This document shows positions 11,639 to 22,989 of a stretch of 64,000 bases of DNA, in pieces (the first letter of the stretch is position 1; every line of letters begins with the position of its first letter). This stretch comes from Moringa oleifera. Its lineage: Eukaryota; Streptophyta; Magnoliopsida; Brassicales; Moringaceae. The notes under the pieces are model-generated. The model worked only from the letters and a program-made list of their open reading frames with translations, was not told where the DNA came from and searched no databases. Location of the stretch: the NCBI GenBank assembly GCA_021397835.1, contig JAJFZO010000034.1, forward strand, positions 5,458,501 through 5,522,500, written 5' to 3'. Both the position numbers and the translations under genes were made by a program.

Positions 11639-11725
11639 AAGGCCTCAGTGTGTGTAACAATCAGATCATTGATTGGGAAATCTCACTGAAATCCGCTAAG
11701 ATAATTAATTATCATCATAAGCCTT
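11639..11725 (-). ncRNA. Box C/D snoRNA, double guide for 25S rRNA
   Basis: Box C is ATGATGA (11,712-11,718) and box D is CTGA (11,645-11,648). The closing stem is a perfect AAGGC/GCCTT (11,721-11,725 with 11,639-11,643). The guide before box D (11,650-11,660) is complementary to GTGTGTAACAA. A second guide (11,688-11,700), before a degenerate D' box GTGA, is complementary to the 13-nt GAAATCCGCTAAG. As I recall plant 25S rRNA, these two segments lie almost next to each other, with only GA between them, which makes a chance match very unlikely. Predicted 2'-O-methyl sites are a U in GTGTG and the third A of GAAATCC. A C'-like AATGATC lies between the guides. Confidence 0.88.
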
Positions 11726-11923
11726 AGTAAACCACATATTAGATGAAATACCCTATTTTCTCCTATTCCTTTCCGTATAAAACAATACAAGATTAGATAT
11801 CAACAGATGAAGAAAAAAGGGTTTTTCAGAAAAGAAAAGACAAAACTCTATACTGCAAGACAAACCAAAATCAAGGGCAAAGAGAAAGAGTTTGAGATTT
11901 AAAGGAAATAAATGAAAGATGAA

Positions 11924-12018
11924 GAGTACTCAGACAGCCAAGGGGTAATCTTCAACTTCTGGGAATGAGACCCAGATCTGAAACTCTAGTCCACAAAATT
12001 TGCCTCATCAACGCACCC
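11924..12018 (-). ncRNA. Box C/D snoRNA, double guide for 25S rRNA
   Basis: Box C is TTGATGA (12,005-12,011; one base off RTGATGA) and box D is CTGA (11,930-11,933). They are closed by a 6-bp stem GGGTGC/GTACTC with two G-U pairs. The guide before box D (11,934-11,944) is complementary to ACAGCCAAGGG. A second guide (11,983-11,992), before a D'-like CAGA, is complementary to ACTCTAGTCC. I recall both as conserved plant 25S segments within about 70 nt of each other. Predicted sites are a C in ACAGC and the first U of ACTCTAG. An internal hairpin TCTGGG/CCCAGA sits between the guides. This is the promoter-proximal member of the cluster. Confidence 0.82.
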
Positions 12019-12200
12019 TTTCCAATATTTAAAGAATCAAATCCAAAACAAACGAAGGGTGAAAAACAAAACAAAAACAACAAATCAACTTCCTATGAAA
12101 TCAAATAAACGGAAACCTAAACATTGAGACTTATGTGATAGCTCGTCGAAACGCAGAGAGGCAGAATACTGGGACAATGAAAGAAATGAAAACCGGGTGA

Positions 12201-12414
12201 TATATATAGACAAATGGGGGGGAGTCCAGAAATTAGGGTTTGGAGAAGGCGCTGCCTTGTTGGGTTCGGGTTGAGGATCTTTCTCCGCTGGTTTTGTTTC
12301 GAGGCGGCTGGGCTTTGATGGGAGTAAAGGTTTCTTACCTTCTCTCATGTCCATGGAGGCTGTGTCCTCCATCTGGGCTCAATCTGGACATACCCAATCA
12401 CCGAGCCGAGCCCA
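12201..12414 (-). promoter_or_regulatory. Promoter of the snoRNA cluster: TATA, telo-box, Site II motifs
   Basis: Reading toward the snoRNAs, three Site II-type motifs (TGGGCY, either orientation) lie at 12,409-12,414, 12,374-12,379 and 12,309-12,314. A telo-box AAACCCTAA follows at 12,233-12,241, and a TATATATA box at 12,201-12,208. The combination of telo-box and Site II is known from promoters of plant ribosomal-protein and snoRNA genes. The expected transcript start is near 12,170, about 150 nt ahead of the first snoRNA, which fits a Pol II polycistronic precursor. Confidence 0.72.
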
Positions 12415-12833
12415 TTATTAGTACCAATGATGTTTTTCTTTTTTTTTTTCCTATTGTCTTAATTAGTGTAAGAGGAATTTGGCTCCATTGTTTTTTTTTT
12501 TCTTTTAATTTGTGACTCATGATCAATTGATGAAGAATGTTGGATTATATGTGAACATATTTTTTTAAGTTTAAAATTGCATTGAATGTAAGATAATAAA
12601 TGAAATTTCTATTTTCTTTTAAATTTTTATAACAAAAACAATAAAAATTAAAAAAAAAAATAAGTTACTAAAAGTATTTATAAGAATCTTCCTTAGTATT
12701 ATTGAATCAGTTGCAACATAATCTATTAAGTTCATTCGATTGTGATTTTTCTTCAATTTTAATTTAAGAATTAAAATATTTTATTTTAATTACATTTTCT
12801 TTTAATCAATGATATTCAAAGAAAACCTACAAG

Positions 12834-13373
12834 TAGGGTGCCTACGATTGGAACTGGTGAATCAAGTTATAACTTTTAAGTTTTGAATTGAACTGAACCG
12901 GTATAAATAGTTTCGGTTTTAAATTATAACTAAAACCGTCATTTTAAAAATGGTTTAGTTAATCATGTAAATTTTGAACCAAAATCGAAACCGACGATTT
13001 AAAACTGATAATTTCGGTTTGGTTTTTAATTAAATTTATTTTTAAAATATTAATTTTTTTAATTTTAAAATATATATTTTAATAAAAATATAGTTTTTTA
13101 TTTTATTAAAAATTTATAATTAAAATAAAAATATTAAATTTGTAATTAAAATATGAACCGAATCTGAACTTAAACCACTAATGAACCGAAACCGAACCTA
13201 AACCTAAACCACTTATGAACCCAAATTTGAATCGAAACTTGAATCGCTTTCGAATTTATCTTAATCGAAACTGCAGCTTAATGTTCAGGTTTTGATTTAT
13301 CCTAACTATAAACTTTAAACTGACAGTTCGAAAACGAAATCAAACCAAATTTTAACCGTGATCACCCCTATTT
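12834..13373. repeat. AACCGAA-rich non-autonomous DNA element candidate
   Basis: The left half is rich in 'cggttt' and the right half in 'aaccgaa' phrases, giving an imperfect inverted-repeat character. Ends resembling TAGGGTG (left, about 12,834) and CACCCCTA (right, about 13,372) could be short terminal inverted repeats. Such GGTTCGGTTT/AACCGAACC elements are common in plant genomes. I did not find a matching target-site duplication, and it has no coding capacity. Confidence 0.4.
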
Positions 13374-13379
13374 TTACCT

Positions 13380-15634
13380 ATCAGGTTAGAATGAAATTGA
13401 TTTTATGTTTATTATTGATTTTGGTTAGATGATGTATAACAATTAAGATCATTAAGCAATGAGAGATCTAACCAAATAGACATGAAAATTCATTGGATTT
13501 TATTAGGCATATCAAAATTCTCCAACAAAGCAGAGCTCATGAGGATCTGTCCCCAATGAAGCAAAGACAAAAAGAATCAAACACAGTCCAAACTAAAGCG
13601 AAGATTTTCTGTTAAATTTTAAGCGAGATCAAGGTAAGAACGAAAATGATGTTTTTTTGTTTCGTCTTTGTTTAATATTTTAATATATATATATGATATA
13701 AATAATAATTATCAATAAAAAATTTATAATATTAATTAATTTATTTAACATAATAAAATAATTAATATAATTTAAATTTAAAAATTATTTATTTTAAATA
13801 AATTAAATTTATATAGTAAATTATATTTTTAATAATTTTTAAAATTAATAATTTATCAAATTATTGAAGTATTTTAGTTTTAATTAATGTTATGATTTGA
13901 GTTTATGATATAATCGTTATTATGTTGTTATATTTATTATATTACGCTTTCAATTGAAATAAATTTTATTTTCATCATATTCATTCAAAATTTAAATTAT
14001 ATCATAAATTATAAATTATTATAATTTTTAATAATAAATTTGATATTATATATAATACTATTATTAAATAATAATAATAATAATAATTAAAATAAAATTA
14101 TATATTAAATATTAATCTTATTTTAATGATCTTGATGAGATATTCTCAATGGTATAATTTTTTTTAATAATATAATATATTTATCAAGTTATTCATTAAA
14201 AATATATTTGATTCAAAATCTTAAAAATATAATTATATAAAAAATTAAAAAAATACATTTGATGTAATACTGTAGTTGCACCAAATTATAATCTATATTT
14301 ACCATTTCATTGAAGACCATATTAGGAGGTTTTGAACATGAAATTGACATTTTACCATCTTCATTGAAAATGGCCTTAAACTTTACTTTGTTAATCTAAG
14401 GGATTGGACACTTATAATCTCGTTTATGACTTAATTACTGATGTGATTTTATAAGTTTTTTTTATAGATTTTATGTCAATCAGCACATTGACTATTTTTT
14501 TTAAAAAATATTTTTAACAAAATAATAAAAAATAATATATATTATTAAATTTTAATCAGATTAAATAAGTCATTTTGCTGACTAACTTTTTTGATTCACT
14601 TTGTTGTTGTTAAACTAATCATTAAGCATGATTTATTTTCCAAAGTAAGTTGATTCAAAACCCATCCAGCTGGAGTGAAAAATTGACAGAACCTTTTTCA
14701 ACAGCTTTTTTTTGTTTTTTTTTTTTAAAGCTTGATATTGTAAAAATGTATTACTATGAAATTAAAATTAAAATATATAAAAAAAATTATAAGATTAGTT
14801 TGATCAAAATGATAAGTATTTGGTTTATAATTTTAAATTAGAATTGATAAAAAATAAATCTATGACTTTTAATTATATAATTATTTTAGTATTTTTTTAA
14901 ACATTATCAAAATAAATAAAATTTATTTATTTTTATTATTTTTAAATATTTATATTGTACATATTTTTATTAAATTTGATGTAAAAAAATATATTATTTA
15001 TTTTCATAATGTTTAATAAGTTGGAGTGATAACACAAGTAAAAGTTATATGCATATTATGTATATCACAAAATCATCAATGATAAAAAAAATTATGAACA
15101 AAAATCTCACATTAAAAATTTAATAAAATATAAATTTTAAATAAATATTTTTTAAAATTTCAATTTAATATCTTGAGTAAAATATGAATCTTTTTTATAT
15201 AATTTATTTATTTTAATTATTTTAATTTGTGATTGAATTAATTGTGTATATAATTTTTTTAATTTAATGATTTATGCGCTTTTTTAACCATTTTTTATAT
15301 TTTTGATTAAACCTTAGTAAGATTTTCATGTCAATTGATCCAATCAAGGCGTTTTTAATAAAAAAAAAAAAGCAAATTTGAGACTGCAAACAGTAATTAA
15401 AGAGAAAAATGTGCTATTGTTATTTTAATGATATTTGAAAAATATCTTCACAAAAATTTCCATTTTATTAATGATATTTCAAAAAATTAATATTTAAAAT
15501 TATTGATTGCTTTTTTATAAAGTATTATTTACTTTAATCATTTATCATGATTTTAATTAAAAATTTAATTTTAAAAAAATTTATAAATTAAAAAAAGATA
15601 TATATGGTTTGAAACCTTAAGTTTTACCTTTTCT
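13380..15634. other. AT-rich intergenic DNA, no gene seen
   Basis: The stretch is nearly all A and T, with many short 'aataataat' and 'ttaaatt' phrases. The open frames near 14,650 are low-complexity. I see no domain, RNA gene or defined repeat ends. Confidence 0.55.
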
Positions 15635-16024
15635 CTTCAATCAAATATTTACTTTCAAAAAGTATCTAAACAAACATTGATATTTTAATTTTATCAAAAT
15701 TAAAAGTCATTAAAAAATTTAATTTAAAAATATTCAAATTAGAGATATTTTACAATAAATTTTAACTTATAATTTTTCATAGATGTAATAAAATATTTAA
15801 GTTATCATAATAAAAAAGTTCAAAATTTTTTAAGTATATACCATCAAAAATTTAAACAATTCATAAAAAATAATTAATTAGTTAAAAAATTTTAAAATTT
15901 AAGAAATAAAATTAAAATAAAGTGTAAAATCTATTTGAAAAGTTTTTAATTATTTTTAATAATAAAAATTATTAATTTTTTATAATCATTTTAAGTCAGG
16001 TTTAATTTGGACAAAATTAATAAA
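15635..16024. repeat. AT-rich dispersed repeat, copy 2
   Basis: This copy is collinear with 10,090-10,520 through ordered shared phrases such as 'aaaatattcaaatta', 'ttttacaataaat' and 'catagatgtaa'. It ends just before 'gggtctgtttggtta' (about 16,028), a motif resembling the terminal repeats of some plant miniature DNA transposons. I did not find the partner end. Confidence 0.5.
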
Positions 16025-16740
16025 TCAGGGTCTGTTTGGTTACATTTTGAGAGTTAGTGCTTGATTAAAGAGAGAGCGTTAAACTCAGGGTTTTAAATGA
16101 TATTTACTCATTAAAAATTTTATATTTATTTTTATTTTATTTATCCAATATAAAATAAAAGAGTGTAACATAAGCGTAAAATCAGAGGAGCCTCGACTCC
16201 CCTTGACTTAGTAAAACAAAAATTTTATATATTAAAGCTCAATTTTAAATGTACCCTCCTTGACTTATTAAGACTAGTGAATGTAATAAAATATTTAACT
16301 TAAATAAAATTAAAATTAAATATACAATTATTTTAAATATACATCTAATATCTAAGTTAAAAAACCAACTTATTTACTTTTTTTTTAAAAACTCTGTTCA
16401 CAAGGCTAAGCAGAAGAGCTTGTACTACTTACCAATTGTGTCCGTTAAATGAAAGGAGAGAAGGCATAATTTAAAAACATCCATGGTGTTATTATTCACA
16501 AAAGAACTGTTCCTTCTATTATTGCTTTGATGAGAGTCACAATCTTCCAAACACAGTGAAGGGAGCATGACCACGATCAAATGAAGCTCAATTATTCACA
16601 CAACACAGCCCACACCAGCCAATGCCCAAACGATGTACAACACACTACCCTCTTCTTTAACTTATTCCCTCTACCCAAAAGGATAACTTAAAAGCTTGAA
16701 AAGAATCAGAAATCAATGAACGGACAAGACTGTTAACATC

Positions 16741-17931
16741 TTAGCTGCTTGCCACTGCGCATATCCTCCTGATCACACCGGCTGATCCAGTCTTCACGTT
16801 GATGCGTCCCATTTTCTCCATAGACTTTGCGAATTCTGCGTAGAAGTTCTCCAGGGATCCTTGCAGGATCTGGTTGATCAAGGACAACGTTGTGGGATTT
16901 GTAGTCAGAGCAGAATCTGATTCGAAAAGGCCTCTTCGCTTGAGTACCAGACGATAGTAGCTCAGATCAAAGGTTTTGCGGCTTCCAGGGTCCATCTCAA
17001 CTTTTGTGTTGTTGTCGTTGGGACTTCTGCACTTGTTGGCCTTGAGGTTTGCAGCGTATTCGCTGTCGAGAGCAGGGTCCTGATCACCCACGCCGGTGAA
17101 ATTGTACAGCCGGCTTGAGAACGACGAGCAGTGAGAAATGCCAATTGTGTGAGCACCAGAGAGGAGGACTAAGTCTGTGAGGTCGAGTCCCTGGTTACCG
17201 AACAGTGTCTGAAGAGTGGTGAAGTTGCTGGAAGGAGGAGGGATGTTGTTTAAGGCATCCGAGGCATTTGAGATCAGACCGTCTCTTCGTCCCGTTGGAA
17301 CTCTCCAAAACGGACCTCCCTGTTGCCAAAACAACACAAATTAACACCTGGGTCCTTCTTGGTTTTCACAAATCAGCATTGTTTTTGAGTGCTTACAGTG
17401 ACTACAATGGCATCTCTTGAAGCCAAAGCGATGATATCAGCACAGGAGACAACACCAGGGCATTCAGCTTCAAGCAAGCTTTTGATTCGTTCAATGAAAT
17501 CGAAGCCCCTAAGCGTCTGATTCGGATTAGAATCCCTCTCAGCGTTGGCTGAAGTTGAGTTTATGAGCACAGATCCATCACAGCCCTGAATCAAAGCAAA
17601 ACACACCCATTTCCCACATCAGAAAACTGATCGAATTCATCATGGAGAGAATCAAACATGAGATCAAGCAAAGAGCAAGAGAGATAATAGCACGTACCCT
17701 TACGAAACAATCATGAAAGTGCATTCTTATGAGCGCTGCAGCCAGTGAAGGAGCATTAGGGATGTGCTTGTTCACAAAATCCAGCACAATCTTTTCAGCT
17801 TTCGGGCAGCTCTCACTATAAAAGTTCATCTGCAGTTGAGCTTGGGTTGAACCCAGTGCTCCTAAGACAACCAACAGTACTGTAATCACAAAGCAATTCA
17901 TCATCCCTCTCATCTTCGCTGGATTATCCAC
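16741..17931 (-). CDS. Class III peroxidase (PER3/RCI3-like), three exons
   Basis: Secretory plant heme peroxidase that uses H2O2 to oxidise phenolics in the apoplast, where the family acts in wall cross-linking and stress responses. Exons are 17,931-17,698, 17,585-17,397 and 17,319-16,741, with phase-0 GT...AG introns of 112 and 77 bp, giving 333 aa. Residues 1 to about 31 form a signal peptide. The distal pocket RMHFHDCF has Arg69 and His73; the proximal heme ligand is His198 in SGAHTIG. Eight cysteines sit where the four family disulfides are expected, and GCDGS carries calcium-site residues. Met1 (17,931) gives the longest product; Met7 (17,913) is an equally plausible start that would leave a normal signal peptide. 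It lacks the third intron present in the peroxidase gene at 21.6-22.9 kb. From memory of the family, the sequence is closest to Arabidopsis PER3/RCI3. Confidence 0.95.
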
Positions 17932-17979
17932 TATGCTTATAGGAAGCGACTTACATGTTCATGTGTGATATTCAGATGA

Positions 17980-17986
17980 TTTTATA
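17980..17986 (-). promoter_or_regulatory. TATA box of the PER3-like peroxidase
   Basis: The minus strand reads GGCTATAAAATC, a strong TATA match about 50 nt before the upstream ATG and about 70 nt before Met7. The spacing leaves a short 5' UTR, slightly favouring Met7 as the start. Confidence 0.6.
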
Positions 17987-17989
17987 GCC

Positions 17990-20900
17990 TGGAAGATGGT
18001 GAAACTGGTCCACCTAGCTAACTAACATGTGCTATCATTACCATTTAATACATATCATGAAAAACAATGTAAATTATAAATAGTGATTCTAAAGTAAAGC
18101 ACACTATAAAGAAAGCTCAGTGGTAATGCTTGTCTTTGCAGGATAAAACACCACATAAGATTCAAACACCGAGTCTTTTATTATTTGATATGCTACGATG
18201 CCTCCTGTAATGTCTATAGTTTCTTACTTGAAGAATGGAAAATTAAGATATTCTCATTTGGGCATGACAAGTTTCATTTTAATATGCAGCAGCCTTAATA
18301 TATATATACATATAATGTACAGTGGATCGGTGGCATTATGCTAGGTACTATCAAATTATAAGACTAGATGCAAAAACCAAGTAGAATGAGATAAACCGGT
18401 TTACCTGCTCTCCGATGCTTATGTTGATTATCGTTATGCTTTCGAGATGATAATGTTACCTGCTGCCACTCCGAGTAGCCGACTCTTGTAAAGAAAACCT
18501 TGACTACTATGATTAATTGTCTTGATATCTATGTTTGTATTCTCATACATCTAAGATTATTAGTGTCACCTTTGTAATGCATACTGCAAACCAAACAAAA
18601 TTTGCAGAGAAAGAAAATTAACCCAACTGAGTCTTTCTTAATTTTTTGAATGTATAACTTCTCTTTTGCAAGGTTAATATAAAAAGAAGAATTTGAATAA
18701 GAGTAGCTAGAGCTTTATTCTTGTTGTTGATGAAAGAGGATTTAATTCTGCTTTAGTTTTCTAAAAGGAAGAGAGGAGTAGCTGTAAAGGGAAGAAGCAG
18801 GAAAAGCCATGAATCGAAGTTCATGAAATGGGTAGATGCAGAAGGTTAAAGGGTCAATCTGTTTTGCTTTTTCTGTTTTTGTACCGCAAGAAGAAATGAG
18901 CCTTTTGACCTGACAGCTTCTGCAATCATGTAATGCATGCCTCTTTCTTTATGGTGAATGTACAGAAGAAAGGTTCATGTCATGGAGGGGATTGGTTGGT
19001 GCCACCATCTTACTACTTTTGAACAATTCAGCGGTCTCCTTGTTCAAAGTTGCCCAGCCTATCTCTTAGGTGATGACATTACCCAATCACCTAATTCTAC
19101 TAGCCTTATATCATGCAAGTTCTTTTAATTTCTAACTTTTTTTAATACCCATTTGATTGCAAAAATGAAAAGTAAGTTATTTTCTTCTTTCTAATTTTCT
19201 GGGTCCACAAATCAGACTTAATTAATCCAAAAATTAAAAAAAAAAATCAAACTCAACTAAATCCAATGAGCTAGTGATAAATTGCAGGGTCCCTCACGTC
19301 TGAAAAAAGAGATTACCTGCCACCTATTTATAATTTTTTTTTCTTGAAAAAGGAAAACGTTGCTTAGAGATGTGGAATTATTCAGTAAAAACAAGACAAA
19401 AAAAGAAAAAATATTAGCTATGGTTGTAGTAGATCTGTCGCATGTGTTTATCCAATAGAAGAACGTGCTGGCAGAAAGAAAATTTGACGAGGAGAATCTC
19501 CCAATGCAGCAACCAATATTTGCCCAAACCCCAGGAGATCAATAAAGCAAAACCAACATGTGATACACACTGTTCTTCAAACGGACATGCATGTACAATT
19601 ATTGTTTTACACTAATGATCGTTAATGATTAATAATTAAGATTTGAGTGACTTAGAAGGAGCAACATCTGTAATTTGTTGATTCTCAGTTTTCTTCAGAC
19701 TACAGCAGGAACCTTTTTATTTTCCATTTTTTTCTCTATGTATTACTTAATTATGTAACATAACATTATGAAATTATCTTAAGAGAGATGGGTAGAGCTT
19801 TGCCTGATTTGCTTAAATGATTTAGGAAAAAAAACCATGATTATGTTGATTAATTTTAGATTAATAATAGCTAGGGAATTAAAAGAAGAATTAAGTAATT
19901 GGCTTCCAGGCAGGATGGCAAATCCCAGTTGTTATGTTAAACAATTTAATAAGACAAAAGATGACAACTAGCACCTTTGTCTGTTCATGCATATATATAT
20001 ATATACATATTTAAATTATATAGAGGAATGAGTGAGAGAGAAGCTTCCCTATTCATCTCTCTTAAGATAATTTTATTATGTTATGTTCCTTTCTTTGGTA
20101 CCGTCCATAGGTACACAATAAATATAATAGTAAAATTTAATATTGATTTTTTAAAAAAAAACAGACTAATTTGAGTTAATATTGACTTTTTAAAAAATCA
20201 AATAAAAAATTTGTTTATAATTTATTTATTAAATAAATAAAATTTTAATTATTAACTTCATTGAACTATCATGTGTTAATATTTTCCTTTTAAAAATCAA
20301 TACAGCAATTTAGATTAATAAAATTTTTTAACTTTTTTAAAAAATTGGATGAGCATGTAAATGGGTAAAAAATCGTGTGAAACGATGGTAACCTTTGATG
20401 AATATGACGACCAACAAATGAAATGAACTTTTTTAAATTGATTAAAATATCTTAGATGATGAAATTAGCAAAATATTAACAGAGAAGCAATGTATAATTA
20501 AAGAAAATGTGTGTTGTGCTTGCTTGATACTTTCATTCTTAATAACGTTGTTTATGTTTATTTAAGTCAAATTTGACTAACGAGGTGATGCAAATTTTTG
20601 GGTAACTTTTAATAAAAGCGGTTATTTTTATTTAAAGATATATAAGATGGGATTAGATTGATTTTTATATATATTTTAATATATTAAATTATTGGTATGG
20701 TTTGTTAATTCTTTATAGTCATGTAATTAAATTTTAAAGATATAAACTACATTAACTTATATTATAAAATGCAATATGATTTGATTTGTTAACGTATTTT
20801 TAAAATAAATATAAAATAATATCAATTTGTTATTAATTATAAATATTTAACATCAAATTTGATTAATTTAGATTATAAAATTTAAATTAAATTAAATTAA

Positions 20901-21400
20901 ATTAAGTAAAATATCAATTTAATTAAAGATTCAAAGTTTATTAAAATTTAAATATATTATAACAAGATAAAATTAATACAAAAATACAAAATATAGTGTA
21001 TCGTAAAAAGCTTCCTCATATTAATGTGATGCCTTTCAGTTTTAAATCAATTATTTATTTTTTTCAAAAATCAAATTACATAGTTGTGGTTTAAAATTTT
21101 TTGAATCGTTTTGTACTGTTAATTTAAAAACTCATACGATTTGATGGAATGAGATTCAATTGACCGATTGACACGGTTTGATTGATTCTTTTGAAGAACC
21201 CCACTGGTGTAATTGTGGTGTCTTGAGAGTGCTGTGGTTGATCTTCATTTGTTGGAGTAAGTTGTCTCTAATTTAGAGATCCATACTTAGATATATCAAA
21301 TACATATTTATACAATAACATATTATTTTTATATGATTTATTAAAATAATAATTTTACGAAAATAAAATGTTACAAAAAAAAAAGACGATTTACTTGTGA
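17990..21400. other. Intergenic DNA between the two peroxidase genes
   Basis: No protein domain is visible. The region holds short microsatellites ('tatatatatataca' near 19,989), AT-rich stretches from about 20,150 and the Pol III-like element at 18,114. It may include upstream control sequence for the PER3-like gene and downstream sequence of the other peroxidase gene, but I see no defined motif beyond the TATA box. Confidence 0.5.
18114..18167 (+). repeat. tRNA-derived SINE head candidate (A-box and B-box-like)
   Basis: AGCTCAGTGGTAATGC (18,114-18,129) resembles a tRNA A box and GATTCAAAC (18,159-18,167) resembles a B box, at tRNA-like spacing. The intervening sequence does not fold into a tRNA cloverleaf. 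This is how tRNA-derived plant SINEs start; I could not identify a 3' tail or target duplication. Confidence 0.35.
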
Positions 21401-21571
21401 ATTATATAAGATATACATTTCCATGATGCAGAGGATCAATATGGCCATATAAATCAACAATGCTGTGCGACAATGAAGAATTTTGGGCCTGGTGGGACTC
21501 TTTGTTCTCAAGAGAAAGCAAAATACAATATATAGAACACAAACATGCAAGAAGGCCGTAAACCCAATCGA

Positions 21572-22871
21572 TCAATTTACGAAAGCACACTTCTTCCTGA
21601 TTTCGCCGGCCTTGCCAGTTAGGACTCCGATCTCACCCATCTTCACCATTGATGCAGCAAAATCTTCTGCAAAGATGGATCCTCCTGATGCAGCATGGAG
21701 CTTAACGTAGGCCTTGGTCTCGTCGTCATTCAGAAGTGCCGCGTCTGATTGGAAGAGTCCTCGTCTCTTAGCCACAAGAGTGTAGTAGCTGGTGTCAAAT
21801 GTTCTGAAGCTGCCAGGGTCCATCTCGACAAGGCTTGTAAGGTCTCCAGGCTTACACTTCTTCTTCAACTGAGCTATGTAGTTGGGATCCATGGAGGGGT
21901 CAGTGTCACCTTTTCCGGTGAAATTGTACAGGCGGTTGATGAATCCGAAGCAACTAGAAGTGCCGATTGTGTGGGCCCCTGTTCACTCAAACAACTCAGC
22001 TAAGAACTCAATTTATGAATCCAGAAACTTTGTCTTTAATAGAATTATAAGTTAATTACCTGAAAGAACCACTAGGTCTTTCACGCTTAGACCCTTCATA
22101 GCAAACATTTGTTTCAGTACAGTAATGTTGGCAAAAGGAGCTGGTAAGTTTGATAACACTTCTGAGGCAAGTGATATTCTTCCATCCCTTCTTCCTGTGG
22201 GGACCTTCCACATTGGTCCTTTGATCTGAAAGAAAAACAATCAATTAAGTATACTCATAGTTCATGATATCAATCTCTTAATAAATTTGCTGGGGCAAAA
22301 CATACCATGGCAATGGCATCTCTAGTAACTAAGGCAAGAATGTCAGCACAAGAAACCACGCCGGGACACGCCTCTTCCAGTGCTGATTTTACAGCATCGA
22401 TAACTTGGAAGCCTCTTAAGCTTCTGTTGGGGATTGCATCTCTCTCAGCATCCTTGCTTGGAGAAGTTAAAAGTATAGAACCATCACATCCCTGCAGAGA
22501 GAAATATATAAAATACTTACGAATTATGATCACAATCCTGTATAAAATTTATATATATATGCAGTATCCTGAGAAGGGTATTTGAAATCAGTAAGACCAA
22601 CGATGATGATCTGCACTTAAAATGAATAGTCATCATTCAAGCAGCTTACTCTCACGAAGCAGTCATGAAAATGCATCCTCAACAAAGCAGCGGCAAGAGT
22701 TGGTGCTCGTGAAATGAACTGATATGTTGTGTTACGGACGATGACCTCTGCATGAGGGCATGTCTTATGGTAGAATCCAACTTTCAAGCCCACAGCATTG
22801 TTGAGGCTTAAGGCAGAAAGAACAAGAATCACTTGAAAAAAGACAAGTGAAAGAAGATTTTTGGCAGCCAT
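21572..22871 (-). CDS. Class III peroxidase, four exons
   Basis: Secretory heme peroxidase. Exons are 22,871-22,650, 22,491-22,306, 22,225-22,060 and 21,978-21,572; introns of 158, 80 and 81 bp all have GT...AG ends, and the third splits the Gly codon of SGAHTIG. The product is 326 aa, with a signal peptide at about residues 1-28 (hydrophobic '[13 protein letters not shown]'). Distal Arg65 and His69 are in RMHFHDCF, the proximal ligand is His194, and the [13 protein letters not shown] and FDTSYY family blocks and all eight cysteines are present. The three-intron layout is the ancestral one for the family. It lies about 3.6 kb from the other peroxidase in the same orientation, but the proteins differ a lot (for instance IKGPMW against GGPFW), so this is not a recent tandem copy. 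Likely an apoplastic enzyme; its substrate cannot be read from the sequence. Confidence 0.95.
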
Positions 22872-22942
22872 TTGTATATCGTGAGAAAAATAAAACTTGA
22901 TTAAGCACTACTGAGATGGATAAATGGCCTGTAGCTTCTGCT

Positions 22943-22950
22943 CTTTTATA
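22943..22950 (-). promoter_or_regulatory. TATA box of the four-exon peroxidase
   Basis: The minus strand reads ACTATAAAAGAG about 75 nt before the ATG at 22,871. This is a normal plant TATA position with a 5' UTR of about 45 nt. Confidence 0.65.
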
Positions 22951-22989
22951 GTGGAGATTAGGCCTTTGAAGATCTCACTGACAAACTGT

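Noticed and set aside
11600..11640. Further C/D snoRNA from CTGATGA and CTGA on the minus strand near 11,612-11,630
   Set aside because: The two boxes are only a few nucleotides apart, with no room for a guide, and no closing stem is seen with other box candidates.
12085..12372. 95-codon minus-strand frame rich in Pro and Lys across the snoRNA promoter
   Set aside because: It runs through the telo-box and TATA box and past the expected transcript start, and has no recognisable domain. The promoter and snoRNA reading explains this region better.
21749..22003. Plus-strand frame across the peroxidase's last exon and third intron
   Set aside because: Antisense shadow of the peroxidase gene at 21,572-22,871.
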